DNA of 64,000 bases from Archivesica marissinica (GCA_014843695.1 CM026402.1:16060903-16124902), one strand, 5' to 3'. Positions 26,445-37,256 are shown, counted from the stretch's first letter. Notes: generated by a model from the letters alone, not told the origin. Translations and numbers: made by a program.

Positions 26445-26715
26445 ACTGCTAATGATAGACAGATAAACCTGCTAATGATAGACAGATAAACCTGGTAATG
26501 ATAGACAGATAAACCTGGTAATGATAGACAGATAAACCTGGTAATGATAGACAGATAAACCTGCTAATGATAGACAGATAAACCTGGTAATGATAGACAG
26601 ATAAACCTGCTAATGATAGACAGATACACCTGCTAATGATAGACAGATAAACCTGGTAATGATAGACAGATAAACCTGCTAATGATAGACAGATAAACCT
26701 GGTAATGATAGAAAG
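26445..26715 (+). repeat. 23-bp minisatellite downstream of the nuclease
   Basis: Twelve copies of AATGATAGACAGATAAACCT plus GGT or GCT. The mirrored site in the left copy (18831-18862) has a single unit, so the array arose in the right copy after the two separated. Confidence 0.93.
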
Positions 26716-26816
26716 ATAGACTTGGTTACAAACTGTTGCTAATATTGTGAAAAACCAATAAGTTTCAAATGACTAATGTTAATAATGCTAGTATCTAAAG
26801 TTCAAAATGTATAGGT

Positions 26817-29800
26817 TCACTGTTCATCGGTAACTGATAAGCCAAATTCTGATTGGATTTTTAACTGGTAATAAAGATTCATGGTTGAGTAACACAACTT
26901 TTGTGCAGTGGCAGCCTCTTTCTGTTCATATAAAACATCTCTTTGCAACGCGATCAGCTGGGTATCTTGAATGGTATTCTCCAACTGGGCACGCTGCAGC
27001 TTTCCATTACCTGAAAATGATACATGATATTGCTGGTTATTTTATAATTGTGGCTAGACATACCGCACCTAATAATGTCTCGTGGCTAGACATACCGCAC
27101 CTAATAATGTCTTGTGGCTAGACATACCGCACCTAATAATGTCTTGTGGCTGGACATACCGCACCTAATAATGTCTTGTGGCTGACATACCGCACGTGGC
27201 TGACATACCGACTAATAATGTCTCGTGGCTGGACATACCGCACCTAATAATGTCTTGTGGCTGGACATACCGCACCTAATAATGTCTCGTGGCTAGACAT
27301 ACCGAACAAACCACAACCCACCTAATAATGTCTTGTGGCTGACATACCGCACCTAATAATGTCTTGTGGCTGGACATACCGCACCTAATAATGTCTCGTG
27401 GCTAGACATACCGCACCTAATAATGTCTCGTGGCTGGACATACCGCACCTAATAATGTCTTGTGGCTGGACATACCGCACCTAATAATGTCTCGTGGCTG
27501 GACATACCGTAACTAATACTATCTATTTTATCAGATACTCACATGGAATAGACTTTTTTGGTTTTTCTGTGCCAAGTACTAGTTCTAAAACAGATAGAAT
27601 GTACATGTGTCAGAATTTGAATTTGTACACTCCAAGAGATGTATCATAGTCACGTTCACATTATCATGTTCAAACAGAACGATTGTGAATATTGCTAAAT
27701 AAACACTAGTCCATAGTCAAGATAAATATTTTGATCCTGGATCAACTGTGTATTATTAGAATACCGATATTTAATATTGAAATCATTTTGGTCTTTCTGT
27801 TGTTTAATGGCAAAAGACATGGTATGGAGTTCTGACGCGTATGATTTAACAATGCAGGCCATAATATGATGTGCATGTAGCAGGAACCTCGTATGTAGGA
27901 CCATCATTGGACCATCTATATATATTGTGTGATACATTTTACGGAAAAATATTTTGTTTGTTTGTGATGTTATTTAATTATGTACGTTGTCAAGATGTTG
28001 ATATCAATTTGAAGCGCTGACACTTTGTTTATATCTCTATGTACTAGTGTTGGCTTAATTAACACACTCACCCGAAGTATCCATGAAGCTACTGCATCCG
28101 GCTTGTTCAACAGATGGAACAATGGGAGCCTGGTCTTCCATACTGTCACTATCGACAGTGGCTAGTGTAGTAGAATCTGAAATTGACATGAGCTGCATAA
28201 TAGACAGAGTCAGAGGTCATCCTCCTATGATAACATGTTTGATACGCCATCTGATCATAATAATATTAAGAGGATATATGTTTGTTTTAATGAATGATTG
28301 AATTGTAATTCACTTAATGAACAGTGAAAGCATTATTGTCATGAGTGGCCATATAAGATAACAAGAGTTTTCTATGTTCATGAGTTAATTATTATTCGCC
28401 GTTCACTTTAATAAACAAATATCATGGATGCTTCTCTTAGCGCTATGTATCAATTCAAATATAATGCATATTATGCATACATGTACTATAAAGTTTAAAT
28501 TACCAATTATAAGGATTAGTCTCTTAACCAATCATGGTATTACACGTGTGTACATGTGAGACATTATGAGATGACTGTATTACACTGAATACAAGCAAAG
28601 TAGTATTCATATTTGTCAGTCTGTTCTCCCTTTAATCTTATGCTACCAAAGGGAGGCATATAGTCCTACTTTCAGTTTCGAGTTTTTTTAATCGCAAAAA
28701 AATACTGTACCAAATGCACAAAAGTGTACAAAATATAATGTTAGAATGTGTAGCAGCATTGCTACCAATACGTAAAAGTTGATTTTTTCAAATATCTTTT
28801 ACTTCATACGATGTAATGCTGCTTTGAGTGTGAGCTTGACGTAGAAGCCACATGTTTACGTTTTATGTGTAAACAGAGAGTCATTGATGGAAGGAAAGCT
28901 ACAAATGTCACATTAAATTAAACTTAATATCATCTGTATCAACAGATACAGGTAGACCTGTCATCCCTGGCCTGTCTTTAAACGCCAGGGCTATGGCCTC
29001 CTCACCCTTTGTAAGGTGAGGAGGCTCCTTCCCTCCCCCAGTCCTTTTTGTGGAGGTCCTCTTATCTATTTTCTCTTTTGCTGAAAAAAAAAACCAGATT
29101 ATGAAATATATGATTATGACAACGGTTCTTACATCATATGCAAAGCTACGCGCTCTGGTCAGCTTCTTCTGGATGTTGGTTAATATACAACTGACTGAAT
29201 GCGCTATGGGCGTACACATGAGACACCGGACTGTTTCCAACGATGAAGTAGATGTAGGTGTTGTGACGATTCTAGCCAATATTACACACAAACAAACAAT
29301 ATCTTGTGTGTATTCAATCGTAATATTTAAAAACTACATTCTATTCAACATAATACAAAATGAGCATGCATTGATTCTACTTCCACCGCCTAATCACACC
29401 ACATTGTGTGTATTCAAGGATATATATAAACATTTTCACTTCATTTACCACGATATTCTGTATTTGAGACACAATCAGTGGAACGGTTAGATTTGTAGAT
29501 TTCCGACAATGAGCAATAATGTAAATACATGTGAGGAAATAGAGATGCAAGACTAAGCGAAGTGGCTAAAGTCTCAACAAGGGTATTATTGACACATATC
29601 TATACAGAATTCACAACATGTAACTTATGTTTATCTTACATCTTTGCTTCAAATTGGCAAATTTTTTCTTTCTTTTTTCTACATCCTTTTTTGACGAGGT
29701 GAACTGTCTGAAAATATATAAATTACAAGCATTTGATGTCCATATCCATCCTCCATAATTTGTGAATGTTGCTATAAACAAATGTTTGTATTCTGTACGG

Positions 29801-30645
29801 TGGTGCAGATGTATATAGTACAAATGGGGGCATCCCATAGCCGAGTGGTTAAGGTTATTGACTTCCAATCACTTGACCCTCACTGCTGTAGGTTCGACTG
29901 GCTGGCTAACATAAGTTTGGTGGTTACACCATGCGTTTGTCATGAAATACGGATTTTAGGGCTGCACACGATTTTCCTTCAACAAATCTTTTGAAAAGTT
30001 CCTTGGAAATAAAGTGTCTTGGTTAAATGCGATGTTCGCTCCATATAGCCGGGATCGTTTTGGTCTAGCTTTCTGCTATAGCATACACCAACAACTGTAC
30101 ACAATAGCTTTGCTACTGGTATGACCATTATGACTCATGTCGTATGTTTACAAATAAGTATACATTTCATTTGTAGGTCACTTACTTGTAGCTTTAGGTC
30201 TACTGACCAACCGCGAGAAAGGATAACATATTCATTCTATATATTGTATTCCTCCAACTTTAATCAGTGTCAAATTAACTAAGACACCGTTGCAACTTTA
30301 ATCTCCAAAACAAACAGACAGGAATTATTATTTTGTGTGTAGATCGGACCTTGACCCTTTAAATGCATAACAAAGGGAAGTTACTGCTAGCAGTGTCAGT
30401 GACGGTGTACACAATAGGGGTGACAAAAGAGAATATTATCAAACTTACGCATTAAGTTTTTCGGCAACATTATTCCACACATCCTCCCTCAATTTGCCAA
30501 TGGATTTGTGTTTGGCGGGTCCTTTAATGGCTCCAAACAACATATCCTCTTGCGGAATCACCAAATCGATTAAAGTGAGTTCTTCGGCCTCTGACCATCT
30601 TTGTTTTGATCGAAAGCTCGCATCATCATTATTCATTGCCGACAT
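26817..30645 (-). CDS. Myb/SANT-like DNA-binding protein of Harbinger, right copy
   Basis: Harbinger elements encode this partner protein, which binds transposon ends and helps bring the nuclease to the nucleus (family knowledge). Exons deduced on the minus strand: A 30645-30449 (SANT-like helix segment RWSEAEELTLIDLVIPQEDM), B 29707-29640 (KKKFANLKQR, end of the Myb/SANT fold), C starting 29080 (TGGGKEPPHLTKGEEAIALA, typical linker), D 28176-28072, E 27584-27543, and a last exon 27010-26817 with a Gln/Leu-rich probable coiled coil ending SVTDEQ. A-B-C phases join cleanly. The donor ending exon C is unclear: its frame runs to a stop at 28908, so either the donor is non-obvious or the gene is broken there. 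A SINE and a 32-bp minisatellite lie in introns. Confidence 0.75.
27045..27515 (-). repeat. 32-bp minisatellite in right Harbinger copy
   Basis: About 14 copies of the unit that appears inverted at 17905-18495 (GTCTTGTGGCTGGACATACC then GCACCTAATAAT). Several copies have internal deletions near 27185-27210 and 27300-27320. Confidence 0.92.
29826..29945 (+). mobile_element. tRNA-derived SINE fragment in right Harbinger copy
   Basis: Box A-like TAGCCGAGTGGTTAAGG and box B-like GGTTCGACTGG are spaced as in a tRNA head. Mirror partner of 16030-16146. I do not call a functional tRNA, because a stable acceptor stem cannot be paired. Confidence 0.7.
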
Positions 30646-30723
30646 TGTAGTATTTATTGTGCGCGCAGACGATGCGTGACGCTTCCGGTTATGGCTTTTT
30701 AAGCCTCCATACGAAAGAGTTAA

Positions 30724-30757
30724 ACTCAGTTGAGCATGATCTCATGCTCAACTGAGT
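30724..30757. other. Subterminal palindrome, right Harbinger copy
   Basis: The 34-bp counterpart of 14643-14676, with 16-base perfect arms around a 2-base centre. Confidence 0.85.
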
Positions 30758-30861
30758 ACAGTCTCAAAACGTTTTATAACCTACGATTCACTCCAGTGAG
30801 TTTGAGTTTTGAGTTGAGTTTAGAGCCGAGATCAAAAAAGTTTTATAACCTCGGGGCCTGG

Positions 30862-31120
30862 ATTTTGTTAGCCAGATGTTTTACAAACATTCACGTGGTG
30901 GTCAGCTTTCAGGCTTTCTTACCATAGAAAATTAATTGAAATTGTTGACATTGGTAGATGTAATCAACATCACTTTTTGTAAAACAAAACCCGTTGCCTA
31001 ACGTTTTTGTTAATTCATTGAATTTGTTATATACATTGTATATACATGTATATATAAATTTGAAAAATAAAAAAAATACCAAAAACGTTTTAGATAAGAA
31101 CACACGTTTACTATAATAAC
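30862..31120. other. Spacer between Harbinger and the bHLH gene
   Basis: AT-rich, 259 bp, with a (TATA)-rich patch near 31028-31055. It would have to hold the promoter if the bHLH gene starts at 31121. TTTTAG at 31086-31091 could instead be an acceptor for an upstream exon. Confidence 0.4.
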
Positions 31121-34100
31121 ATGAAATTCACATCATTCATTGATTACCAGAGCACTCCGATGTTACAGACTGTACCATTGAACAGCAGTGGTGAAGAAAA
31201 TATTAGCCCGACAGATGCGGCAACCTCGGAGCAGAGACATAACCCTGTGTGCTCCTTGATCAATCTACCACCGTACCAGATGATTGGTGATAATGGAAAC
31301 ATTAGAGAACAACATAACCAGAAGGAAAGAAGAAGACGGTATTACTATTGTACATTAGCAGCTTTAGGTTGAAGTTTAAACTTTATTTATTTTACACCCG
31401 TTCGCTTTAGGTGCAAACGGTCCGGAGATCGCTGGAGCCATTACGATTGTGCCCTTAGGCAAGGCATTTAAATTCCATGTTGCCTCTTCTCTCTTCCTCG
31501 TGGCGATGGATTCCATCAGGAATGAGGTCTCGAGAGTGATTAATATAAGTTGTAAGGACTTGTTTCGCAATCGAACTAAAATAAATTTGTATAAACTATT
31601 CCATGGTATATATAGTTGCTCTACTTTTCTGGTTTTACATTATTTTATAATTCCAATGTGCAGTTTTCACTTACAGTCCTATCTTTTGATTGCATTTGAT
31701 TTGTATATAATTATGTTGAGGGCCTCATGGTAGATTTAACTTTTGTTAAACAAGTTCTCTCGTAGAATAATGTATATATGTTGACATTGAGATATTTAGA
31801 TCAATACCATATTGTAGCATGTATTCAAATGTTTAATTCAGACAAAGAATCAAAGAGGCATGTAATTTACTTAGACATCTCGTACCAGGAATGTCTGATA
31901 AAACGGACAAAGCAACTGTTTTTGAGTTTGCTGCAAGATATGTACATTTCCTGAAATCCCACACTGGAGCCCAGTTTGACAAGGTTAGTGGAACTTAATT
32001 TTGTCATTGGTGTCTACTGTTTTTTAAACTTATTTATCATCGCTACCAATTACCCATATGATCGCTACCAATTACCCATATGATCGCTACCAATTACCCA
32101 TATGATCGCTACCAATTACCCATATGATCGCTACCAATTACCCATATGATCGATGGGCAGTTTAACTAACAACACCTTTCCTGGGCAGGCTCCAGCAGTT
32201 AACCAGTATTTGGTGGACCGTAAGAAACTACCAACTTTTTCATATAAATAGATACGGTCTGAGCAGGACTCGAACCCGTGACCTTCAGTGATGGTTACAG
32301 TGGTATGTATGTAAATCAGTGACCATAAACACTCGACCACGGGGGCGGATCTTGGTGTCTACTGGTGATACACTTTTCTTTTGTACTTCCTGTCTGTCAT
32401 AGATCATGTCCATGCATCCTCGGACTAAACTCTTTCAGTACTCACAACTCGGTGTCGGAAGGCTAACTATTACATTTAGTTGTGCAGTACAGTCAAACCT
32501 GTGTTAGTGGTCACCTCCATTAAGCAGTCAACCTGCATTAATCAGCCAGTTTTCAGATTCCCAATATGTTTCTTTATTATACATTTGACCTCTATTAAGC
32601 AGCCACCTGTGCTAAGCAGCCACTTTCTGTTATTCCCTTGGCTGGCTGCCAGGGTTGATAAAAATCTGATTTTTTTTATTTAAATCAGATTTTTTTGATT
32701 TTTTTCATAATACTGTGAAGCTCGTGGAAATAAAGTGATTGAAATTCAAACTAATAAAACATTATTTATTTAGACATACTTAATATAATGACACATTCAA
32801 ACTACATCCCACACTTGAACTTGTTTAACTGCCTGTAAACAAACATAAGCTTGGCAGCTTTTTCGGAACTGGAACAGGACTGGTTGGTGCAGAATCAGAT
32901 AGATCACTGGTAGCAATTCAGGAACAATCTCAATGCAATTTTCAACACTGTGCATGAATGATAGTGTGATTTCATGCGGGCTACTAGTCCCTGCATGTCT
33001 TTATTACAAGTTTTGCATCTCGCACGACATCCAGTCTTGCCACAAACAACTATTTTGTCAAAATAAATCCAGTGGCTGCTTAAGACAGGTTCTACTGTAT
33101 ATTAGCATATATTCAGTGATTTTGTTGAACAAGTTGAAGTGTTTGAGTTTATATATTGAGCTCATTGGTTCATTTTATGTGCAGTGATTTGCCTATAACG
33201 GCCGGCCACAATAATATTTAGGTAAACCTTGTGAATCACAGTCGCATTGTAGAAACTGCCAATTACTTTAAACAGTAGTTATATACCGGTATTCAAATTT
33301 ATGCACAAGTACATACAATGTACATTGTATTAATAAACTACAAGTTCACATATGACATTTGCAATGGATGTGAAAACACGCTTTCAAGAAAAAATGTATT
33401 TAAATAAGCAATAGGGGCAGAACGTGTTTGACATCAATACGTAAATATTTAAAACAAATCTTAAGTTATTGACTTAAGTATCTTACACTGTTTAATATAG
33501 AAATTTAAATGACATAGCTTTAACTAATATATTTTAAAGTAATGTAGATGTTTGGAAAATTTAGTCTAATTTAAACATGTGACCAATGTCATATGGCGCT
33601 GGCCATATGCAACATAGCATGAGCAACGCACATGGCAATAACGGGTAGGTGAACGTCACAGACATAAAAATATACGTCGCATCACTTCTGACATATTGCT
33701 TTGGTTATGAATCAGCTCTGTGTTGATAAGACTTTCATATAAAGAGATTTGTTTCGAGGATATCGTAATGTACATGCACATCCCTTAACCCTTCGCTTGC
33801 TGAGTAAATAAAATCACGTTTGCAAACACCATAGATCCAGATCAGCCGCGGCGGTTCAACGCGTCTAATCAGGATCTATGCCATGTGTTTTAGCTCCACT
33901 ATCCGAATAGCAAACAGCATAGAGCCTGATCAGACGGAACGTTCTGTGCAGTCTGATCTGGCTCTATGCTGTTCGCAAAAATGGTTTTATCTGCCACTAG
34001 CGTGCACAGGGTTGAACTGTACTGGTTACGTTGTATATTATATTTTATATATGGAAGTATGTGAGATGGTACGGTGGTCGCCAGATCAGACAGGTGGGTT

Positions 34101-34273
34101 TTCTCTGGGTACTCCGGTTTCCTCCCACACGAATGACCATATATATGCTTTCATCCGCGCCAACGAGAGTGATTAATATAAGTTGTTAGAACTTGCTTTG
34201 CAATCGTTAATAAATAGAGTTTAAACTTTATTATATTTTTCAGGAGTTTTTGATGAAGTACTCTCCGTATTGA
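31121..34273 (+). CDS. bHLH transcription factor, TCFL5/SOHLH-like
   Basis: Three exons: 31121-31338, 31842-31983, 34244-34273, with GT-AG borders and phases that join to 129 codons plus a TGA. Residues 61-73 give the basic region (REQHNQKERRRR), with the His, Glu and Arg positions used for E-box contact in bHLH factors; helix 1 is RIKEACNLLRHLVPG; after a short loop, helix 2 is KATVFEFAARYVHFLK. The KTDKATVFEF-type second helix and short tail (FDK-EFLMKYSPY) resemble the TCFL5 and SOHLH germline factors, but orthology is not proved. The first 60 residues are Ser/Thr/Pro-rich and unstructured. An in-frame TAG 30 bases upstream supports the ATG at 31121 unless a further 5' exon exists. Mobile elements fill both introns; the 3' end is a 35-bp tandem array. 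Confidence 0.83.
31383..31615 (+). mobile_element. SINE in bHLH intron 1
   Basis: Same family as 37257-37480 and, inverted, 45387-45621: GGAGCCATTACGATTGTGCC, then a body with GCAAGGCATTTAAATTCCA and a tail with GAGAGTGATTAATATAAGTT. The tRNA-like head is degraded. Confidence 0.75.
32036..32155 (+). repeat. 22-bp repeat at a SINE end
   Basis: Five copies of ATCGCTACCAATTACCCATA plus TG, directly adjoining the SINE at 32150-32345. The unit resembles that SINE family's terminal phrase (GTCGCTATCGGTTGCCCAT, seen at 35770, 36404 and 60563), so the array seems to be the SINE's end amplified. Confidence 0.85.
32150..32345 (-). mobile_element. tRNA-derived SINE
   Basis: On the minus strand the head starts GCCCCCGTGGTCGAGTG (box A region) and has box B GGGTTCGAGTCC near 32270; the body continues with AGTTTCTTACGG and CAGGAAAGGTGTTGTTAG. 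Related copies lie at 44740-44975 and 60543-60735. Confidence 0.82.
32490..33097. mobile_element. pogo/Tc1-type non-autonomous DNA element
   Basis: Ends CAGTCAAACCTG (32490) and, inverted, CAGTAGAACCTG (33097) are flanked by TA on both sides, the target duplication of Tc1/mariner and pogo elements. Subterminal AAGCAGCCAC phrases recur in both halves. No transposase. A second repeat (AAAAATCTGATTTTTTTTAT, near 32660-32710) appears nested inside. Confidence 0.75.
33098..33784. other. Intron sequence, nothing recognised
   Basis: AT-rich part of bHLH intron 2 with no gene, RNA or repeat I can support. Confidence 0.5.
33785..34015. mobile_element. piggyBac-type MITE
   Basis: TTAA at 33785-33788 followed by CCCTTCGCTTGC; the right end reads AGGG then TTGA at 34012-34015, a mutated TTAA. 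Internally, AAACAGCATAGAGCCTGATC and its inverted partner form a hairpin. TTAA duplication plus CCC ends is the piggyBac signature. Relatives: 41571-41813 and 52690-52829. Confidence 0.78.
34055..34242 (+). mobile_element. SINE abutting the last bHLH exon
   Basis: Contains GGTGGTCGCCAGATCAGACA, GGGTACTCCGGTTTCCTCCC and the shared tail GAGAGTGATTAATATAAGTT. Its T-rich 3' end runs straight into the acceptor TTATATTTTTCAG at 34231-34243, so the SINE may supply the polypyrimidine tract of the last intron. The head is truncated. Confidence 0.75.
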
Positions 34274-34276
34274 CCC

Positions 34277-35295
34277 CGAGAATCTGAGTTGGTTACACAG
34301 ATGCAGCAACACAAGAATCTGAGTTGGTTACACAGATGCAGCAACACGAGAATCTGAGTTGGTTACACAGATGCAGCAACACAAGAATCTGAGTTGGTTA
34401 CACAGATGCAGCAACACGAGAATCTGAGTTGGTTACACAGATGCAGCAACACAAGAATCTGAGTTGGTTACACAGATGCAGCAACACGAAAATCTGAGTT
34501 GGTTACACAGATGCAGCAACACAAGAATCTGAGTTGGTTACACAGATGCAGCAACACGAGAATCTGAGTTGGTTACACAGATGCAGCAACACAAGAATCT
34601 GAGTTGGTTACACAGATGCAGCAACACGAGAATCTGAGTTGGTTACACAGATGCAGCAACACAAGAATCTGAGTTGATTACACAGATGCAGCAACACGAG
34701 AATCTGAGTTGGTTACACAGATGCAGCAACACAAGAATCTGAGTTGGTTACACAGATGCAGCAACACGAGAATCTGAGTTGGTTACACAGATGCAGCAAC
34801 ACGAGAATCTGAGTTGGTTACACAGATGCAGCAACACGATAATCTGAGTTGGTTACATAGATGCAGCAACACGAGAATCTGAGTTGGTTATACAGATGCA
34901 GCAACACGAGAATCTGAGTTGGTTACACAGATGCAGAAACACGAGAATCTGAGTTGGTTACACAGATGCAGCAACACGAGAATCTGAGTTGGTTACACAG
35001 ATGCAGCAACACGAGAATCTGAGTTGGTTACACAGATGCAGCAACACGAGAATCTGAGTTGGTTACACAGATGCAGCAACACGAGAATCTGAGTTGGTTA
35101 CACAGATGCAGCAACACGAGAATCTGAGTTGGTTACACAGATGCAGAAACACGAGAATCTGAGTTGGTTACACAGATGCAGCAACACGAGAATCTGAGTT
35201 GGTTACACAGATGCAGCAACACGAGAATCTGAGTTGGTTACACAGATGCAGCAACACGAGAATCTGAGTTGGTTACACAGATGCAGCAACACAAG
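34277..35295 (+). repeat. 35-bp array in the bHLH 3' untranslated region
   Basis: About 29 copies of CGAGAATCTGAGTTGGTTAC followed by ACAGATGCAGCAACA. The first unit starts 4 bases after the TGA stop. In the first part (to about 34770) units ending ACAAG and ACGAG alternate, giving a 70-bp dimeric higher-order repeat; the rest is almost purely the ACGAG type. Confidence 0.95.
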
Positions 35296-35483
35296 TCTTT
35301 GTTTTGAGAATGGCCTTTCTTAGTTTGAAGATTGACTCATAATAGTATATCTTTAAAAAAAGTATTGACACGGCTGTTGTTCAATCGTCTATAATATGTG
35401 GGTCATGTTGGTATCTGTAATCTGTTTGTTCATGCTTCAATGAACATCTCACACTGATGCCACTGGTTCCATCCTCGGTGTGT

Positions 35484-35545
35484 ATGATATGAGTTGGAAT
35501 GGTGGTCGCCAGACTTGACAAGTGGGTTTACTCTGCGTACACCAA
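35484..35545 (+). mobile_element. SINE fragment
   Basis: GGTGGTCGCCAGACTTGACA then GTGGGTTTACTCTGCGTACA matches the start of the SINE at 34055. Confidence 0.6.
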
Positions 35546-35751
35546 CCTGGATTGTTAACATTTGTTCTGGTCGTTTTTAAAATACATGAGGTTTAGTCAT
35601 TAAATGAACGTCTCTGAAAGTACTAAGCAGATTTTGATCGTATACATAAGATTTCTGTCCTTTTTGTAATAAAACCTGTTATGAAAGAATGTGAAAACTG
35701 CATGTTATATATATCAGAGTAAGAGCAAATGCTAATATGATATGGTGTGTG

Positions 35752-36000
35752 TGTTTTACGTTTATTTATCGTCGCTATCGGTTGCCCATATGAGCGACGC
35801 ATCCAGAAGAGATTAGTCATTTTAGATTTTTGGAGGATAGTGCAATGATACAGAGAGAGACCCATTCCAGAGTCTCCTCTGGTTCTTTTATGAGCACGGT
35901 GTAAAGCACCGACACGAGATCTCTGTTTAAAGCCCCATCTGAAAGACTTAATTTTATTAAGGTCAGACGGGGGATCGAACCTGTGATCCCTGGGTTACCA
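35752..36000 (-). mobile_element. tRNA-derived SINE
   Basis: On the minus strand a box B-like AGGTTCGATCCC precedes a body with GTGTCGGTGCTTTACACC and an end with GGGCAACCGATAGCGACG. The box A part of the head is missing. Same family as 36392-36970. Confidence 0.78.
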
Positions 36001-36391
36001 GTCATTATCAATGGAAGCCTGTTTATTATATACTTGATGTTCACTTGAGCGAATTTCTTTCCGCTATTATCGATTGAAACAATGTTTCTTATTTGTATTT
36101 ATAATTTGCTCTTTCACCATCGTAACAGAAGTTATTTTTCGTGCCCAATGGAATTTAATATATTGTCAATACATTTTATCAATCAAAGTTTATTTTTCCT
36201 GTGTAACAAAAATAATTCCTGTGAAGTTTGTCTATATGGCTGTAAGCAATTTTACATTTCTCTGCAACTGCTGGTCCGATTTTGGAATAATATTTACACA
36301 ATTGATGTTTTGATGAATCCGTTTAATTTGTCAAAAGAGTTAATCGTGTTCAACCTTTATTTCCATATGACCCTCAGGAATTTGGGTGTTT
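36001..36391. other. Intergenic DNA, nothing recognised
   Basis: AT-rich; two overlapping short plus-strand open frames have no recognisable content and I do not call them. Confidence 0.5.
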
Positions 36392-36970
36392 TACGTTTAT
36401 TTATCGTCGCTATCGGTTGCCCATATGAGCGACGCCTCCTGAAGAGATTAGTTATTTTAGATTTTGGAGGATAGTGCATGAAACAGACAGAGACCAATCA
36501 GGGTTCATTCTAGGTCAGAATTTTTGGGTGAAGTGAGAAAGCGCGTGATCGCTTCCTTAAATGGTGTTCTTTAATATACTTCTGCAAAATAGGGTTGAAA
36601 TGCACAGTACAACCATTAAATACAACATTTGAATAGGAGTGCTTTATAATGGGCCAGTGTATCTTACTAGACAACATTTTGTTTGAAAATTGTAAAAATC
36701 AAAAAAAAAATTAGGGAGAAGTGGGGCCCCCAGAGGGCGAAGTCAGGGTCCCTAGAGCGACTATATCGCCCTCTAGAATGATCCCTGACCAATTCCAGAA
36801 TCTCCTCTGGTTCTTTTACGTGCACGGTGTAAAGCACCGACACGACACCTCGGTTTAACGTCCCATCTGAAAGACTGTTAATTTTGTTAGGGTCAGACGG
36901 GGGATCGAACCTGCGATCCCTGGATTACCAGTCCAGCGTGTTACCACTGGACTACAGATTCGTCTGTCCC
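36392..36970 (-). mobile_element. tRNA-derived SINE, interrupted
   Basis: On the minus strand a full tRNA-like head (AGTCCAGTGGTAACACGCTG ... GGTTCGATCCCCCGTCTGAC) lies at about 36890-36966, with body and terminal part on both sides of a 289-bp insertion at 36499-36787. Removing the insertion restores alignment with the copy at 35752. Confidence 0.82.
36499..36787. mobile_element. Small DNA transposon inserted in a SINE
   Basis: Terminal inverted repeats CAGGGTTCATTCTAGG and CAGGGATCATTCTAGA (right end inverted), with a 6-bp target duplication ACCAAT at 36493-36498 and 36788-36793. CAGGG ends recall hAT, but hAT gives 8 bp, so the superfamily is open. Internal sequence is non-coding. Confidence 0.85.
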
Positions 36971-37256
36971 TCAGGAATGTTCACGTGTTCAAGCTTTATA
37001 GCCATGGGACCCTCAGGAATGATCAATTGGCTTGTCTGAAATTGTTCTACAAAACAAAGCACACCTGGGAATATTATGCTCTGTCCCCTCACTCCTCTTA
37101 CTAGTTTTCATCTCTAGTTTGCAGGACGACTTTCTTTGTTTTTTTTATTATACACTGATATAAGAAGTATATTGGGATTATATTGGAGTTACACATGTAT
37201 GTCTGTTCGTTTCTTGTCCGACTCTCAAACGTTCATCTCATCTAGACAACGTGGAA

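Larger units (their letters stand above)
22626..30861 (+). mobile_element. PIF/Harbinger transposon, right copy (nearly complete)
   Basis: An 8.2-kb element ending at 30861 with the inverted CCAGGCCCCGAGGTTATAAA terminus; its inner end starts at 22626 with CCGAGGTTATAAAAC, lacking about 7 terminal bases. Inside, a HARBI1-like nuclease runs rightward (22806-26349) and a Myb/SANT-like gene runs leftward (30645-26817), converging tail to tail. Subterminal sequence is rich in GAGTTTGAG repeats. The three bases flanking the outer end do not give a clear Harbinger-type duplication, as expected if the original insertion was rearranged. Its introns hold four separate minisatellites. Confidence 0.9.

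Noticed and set aside
29826..29945. Possible functional tRNA gene
   Set aside because: Promoter boxes are present but the acceptor stem does not pair and flanking SINE sequence follows; the same holds for the other tRNA-like heads.
14553..30861. The inverted structure as a pure assembly mirror artefact
   Set aside because: The arms differ by large indels (a 570-bp insertion, a 650-bp deletion, loss of nuclease exon 2, different array sizes) and many substitutions, which a mirrored contig would not show.
36074..36474. Overlapping 79- and 130-codon plus-strand frames
   Set aside because: AT-rich, no domain, and the longer one runs into a SINE; likely chance.
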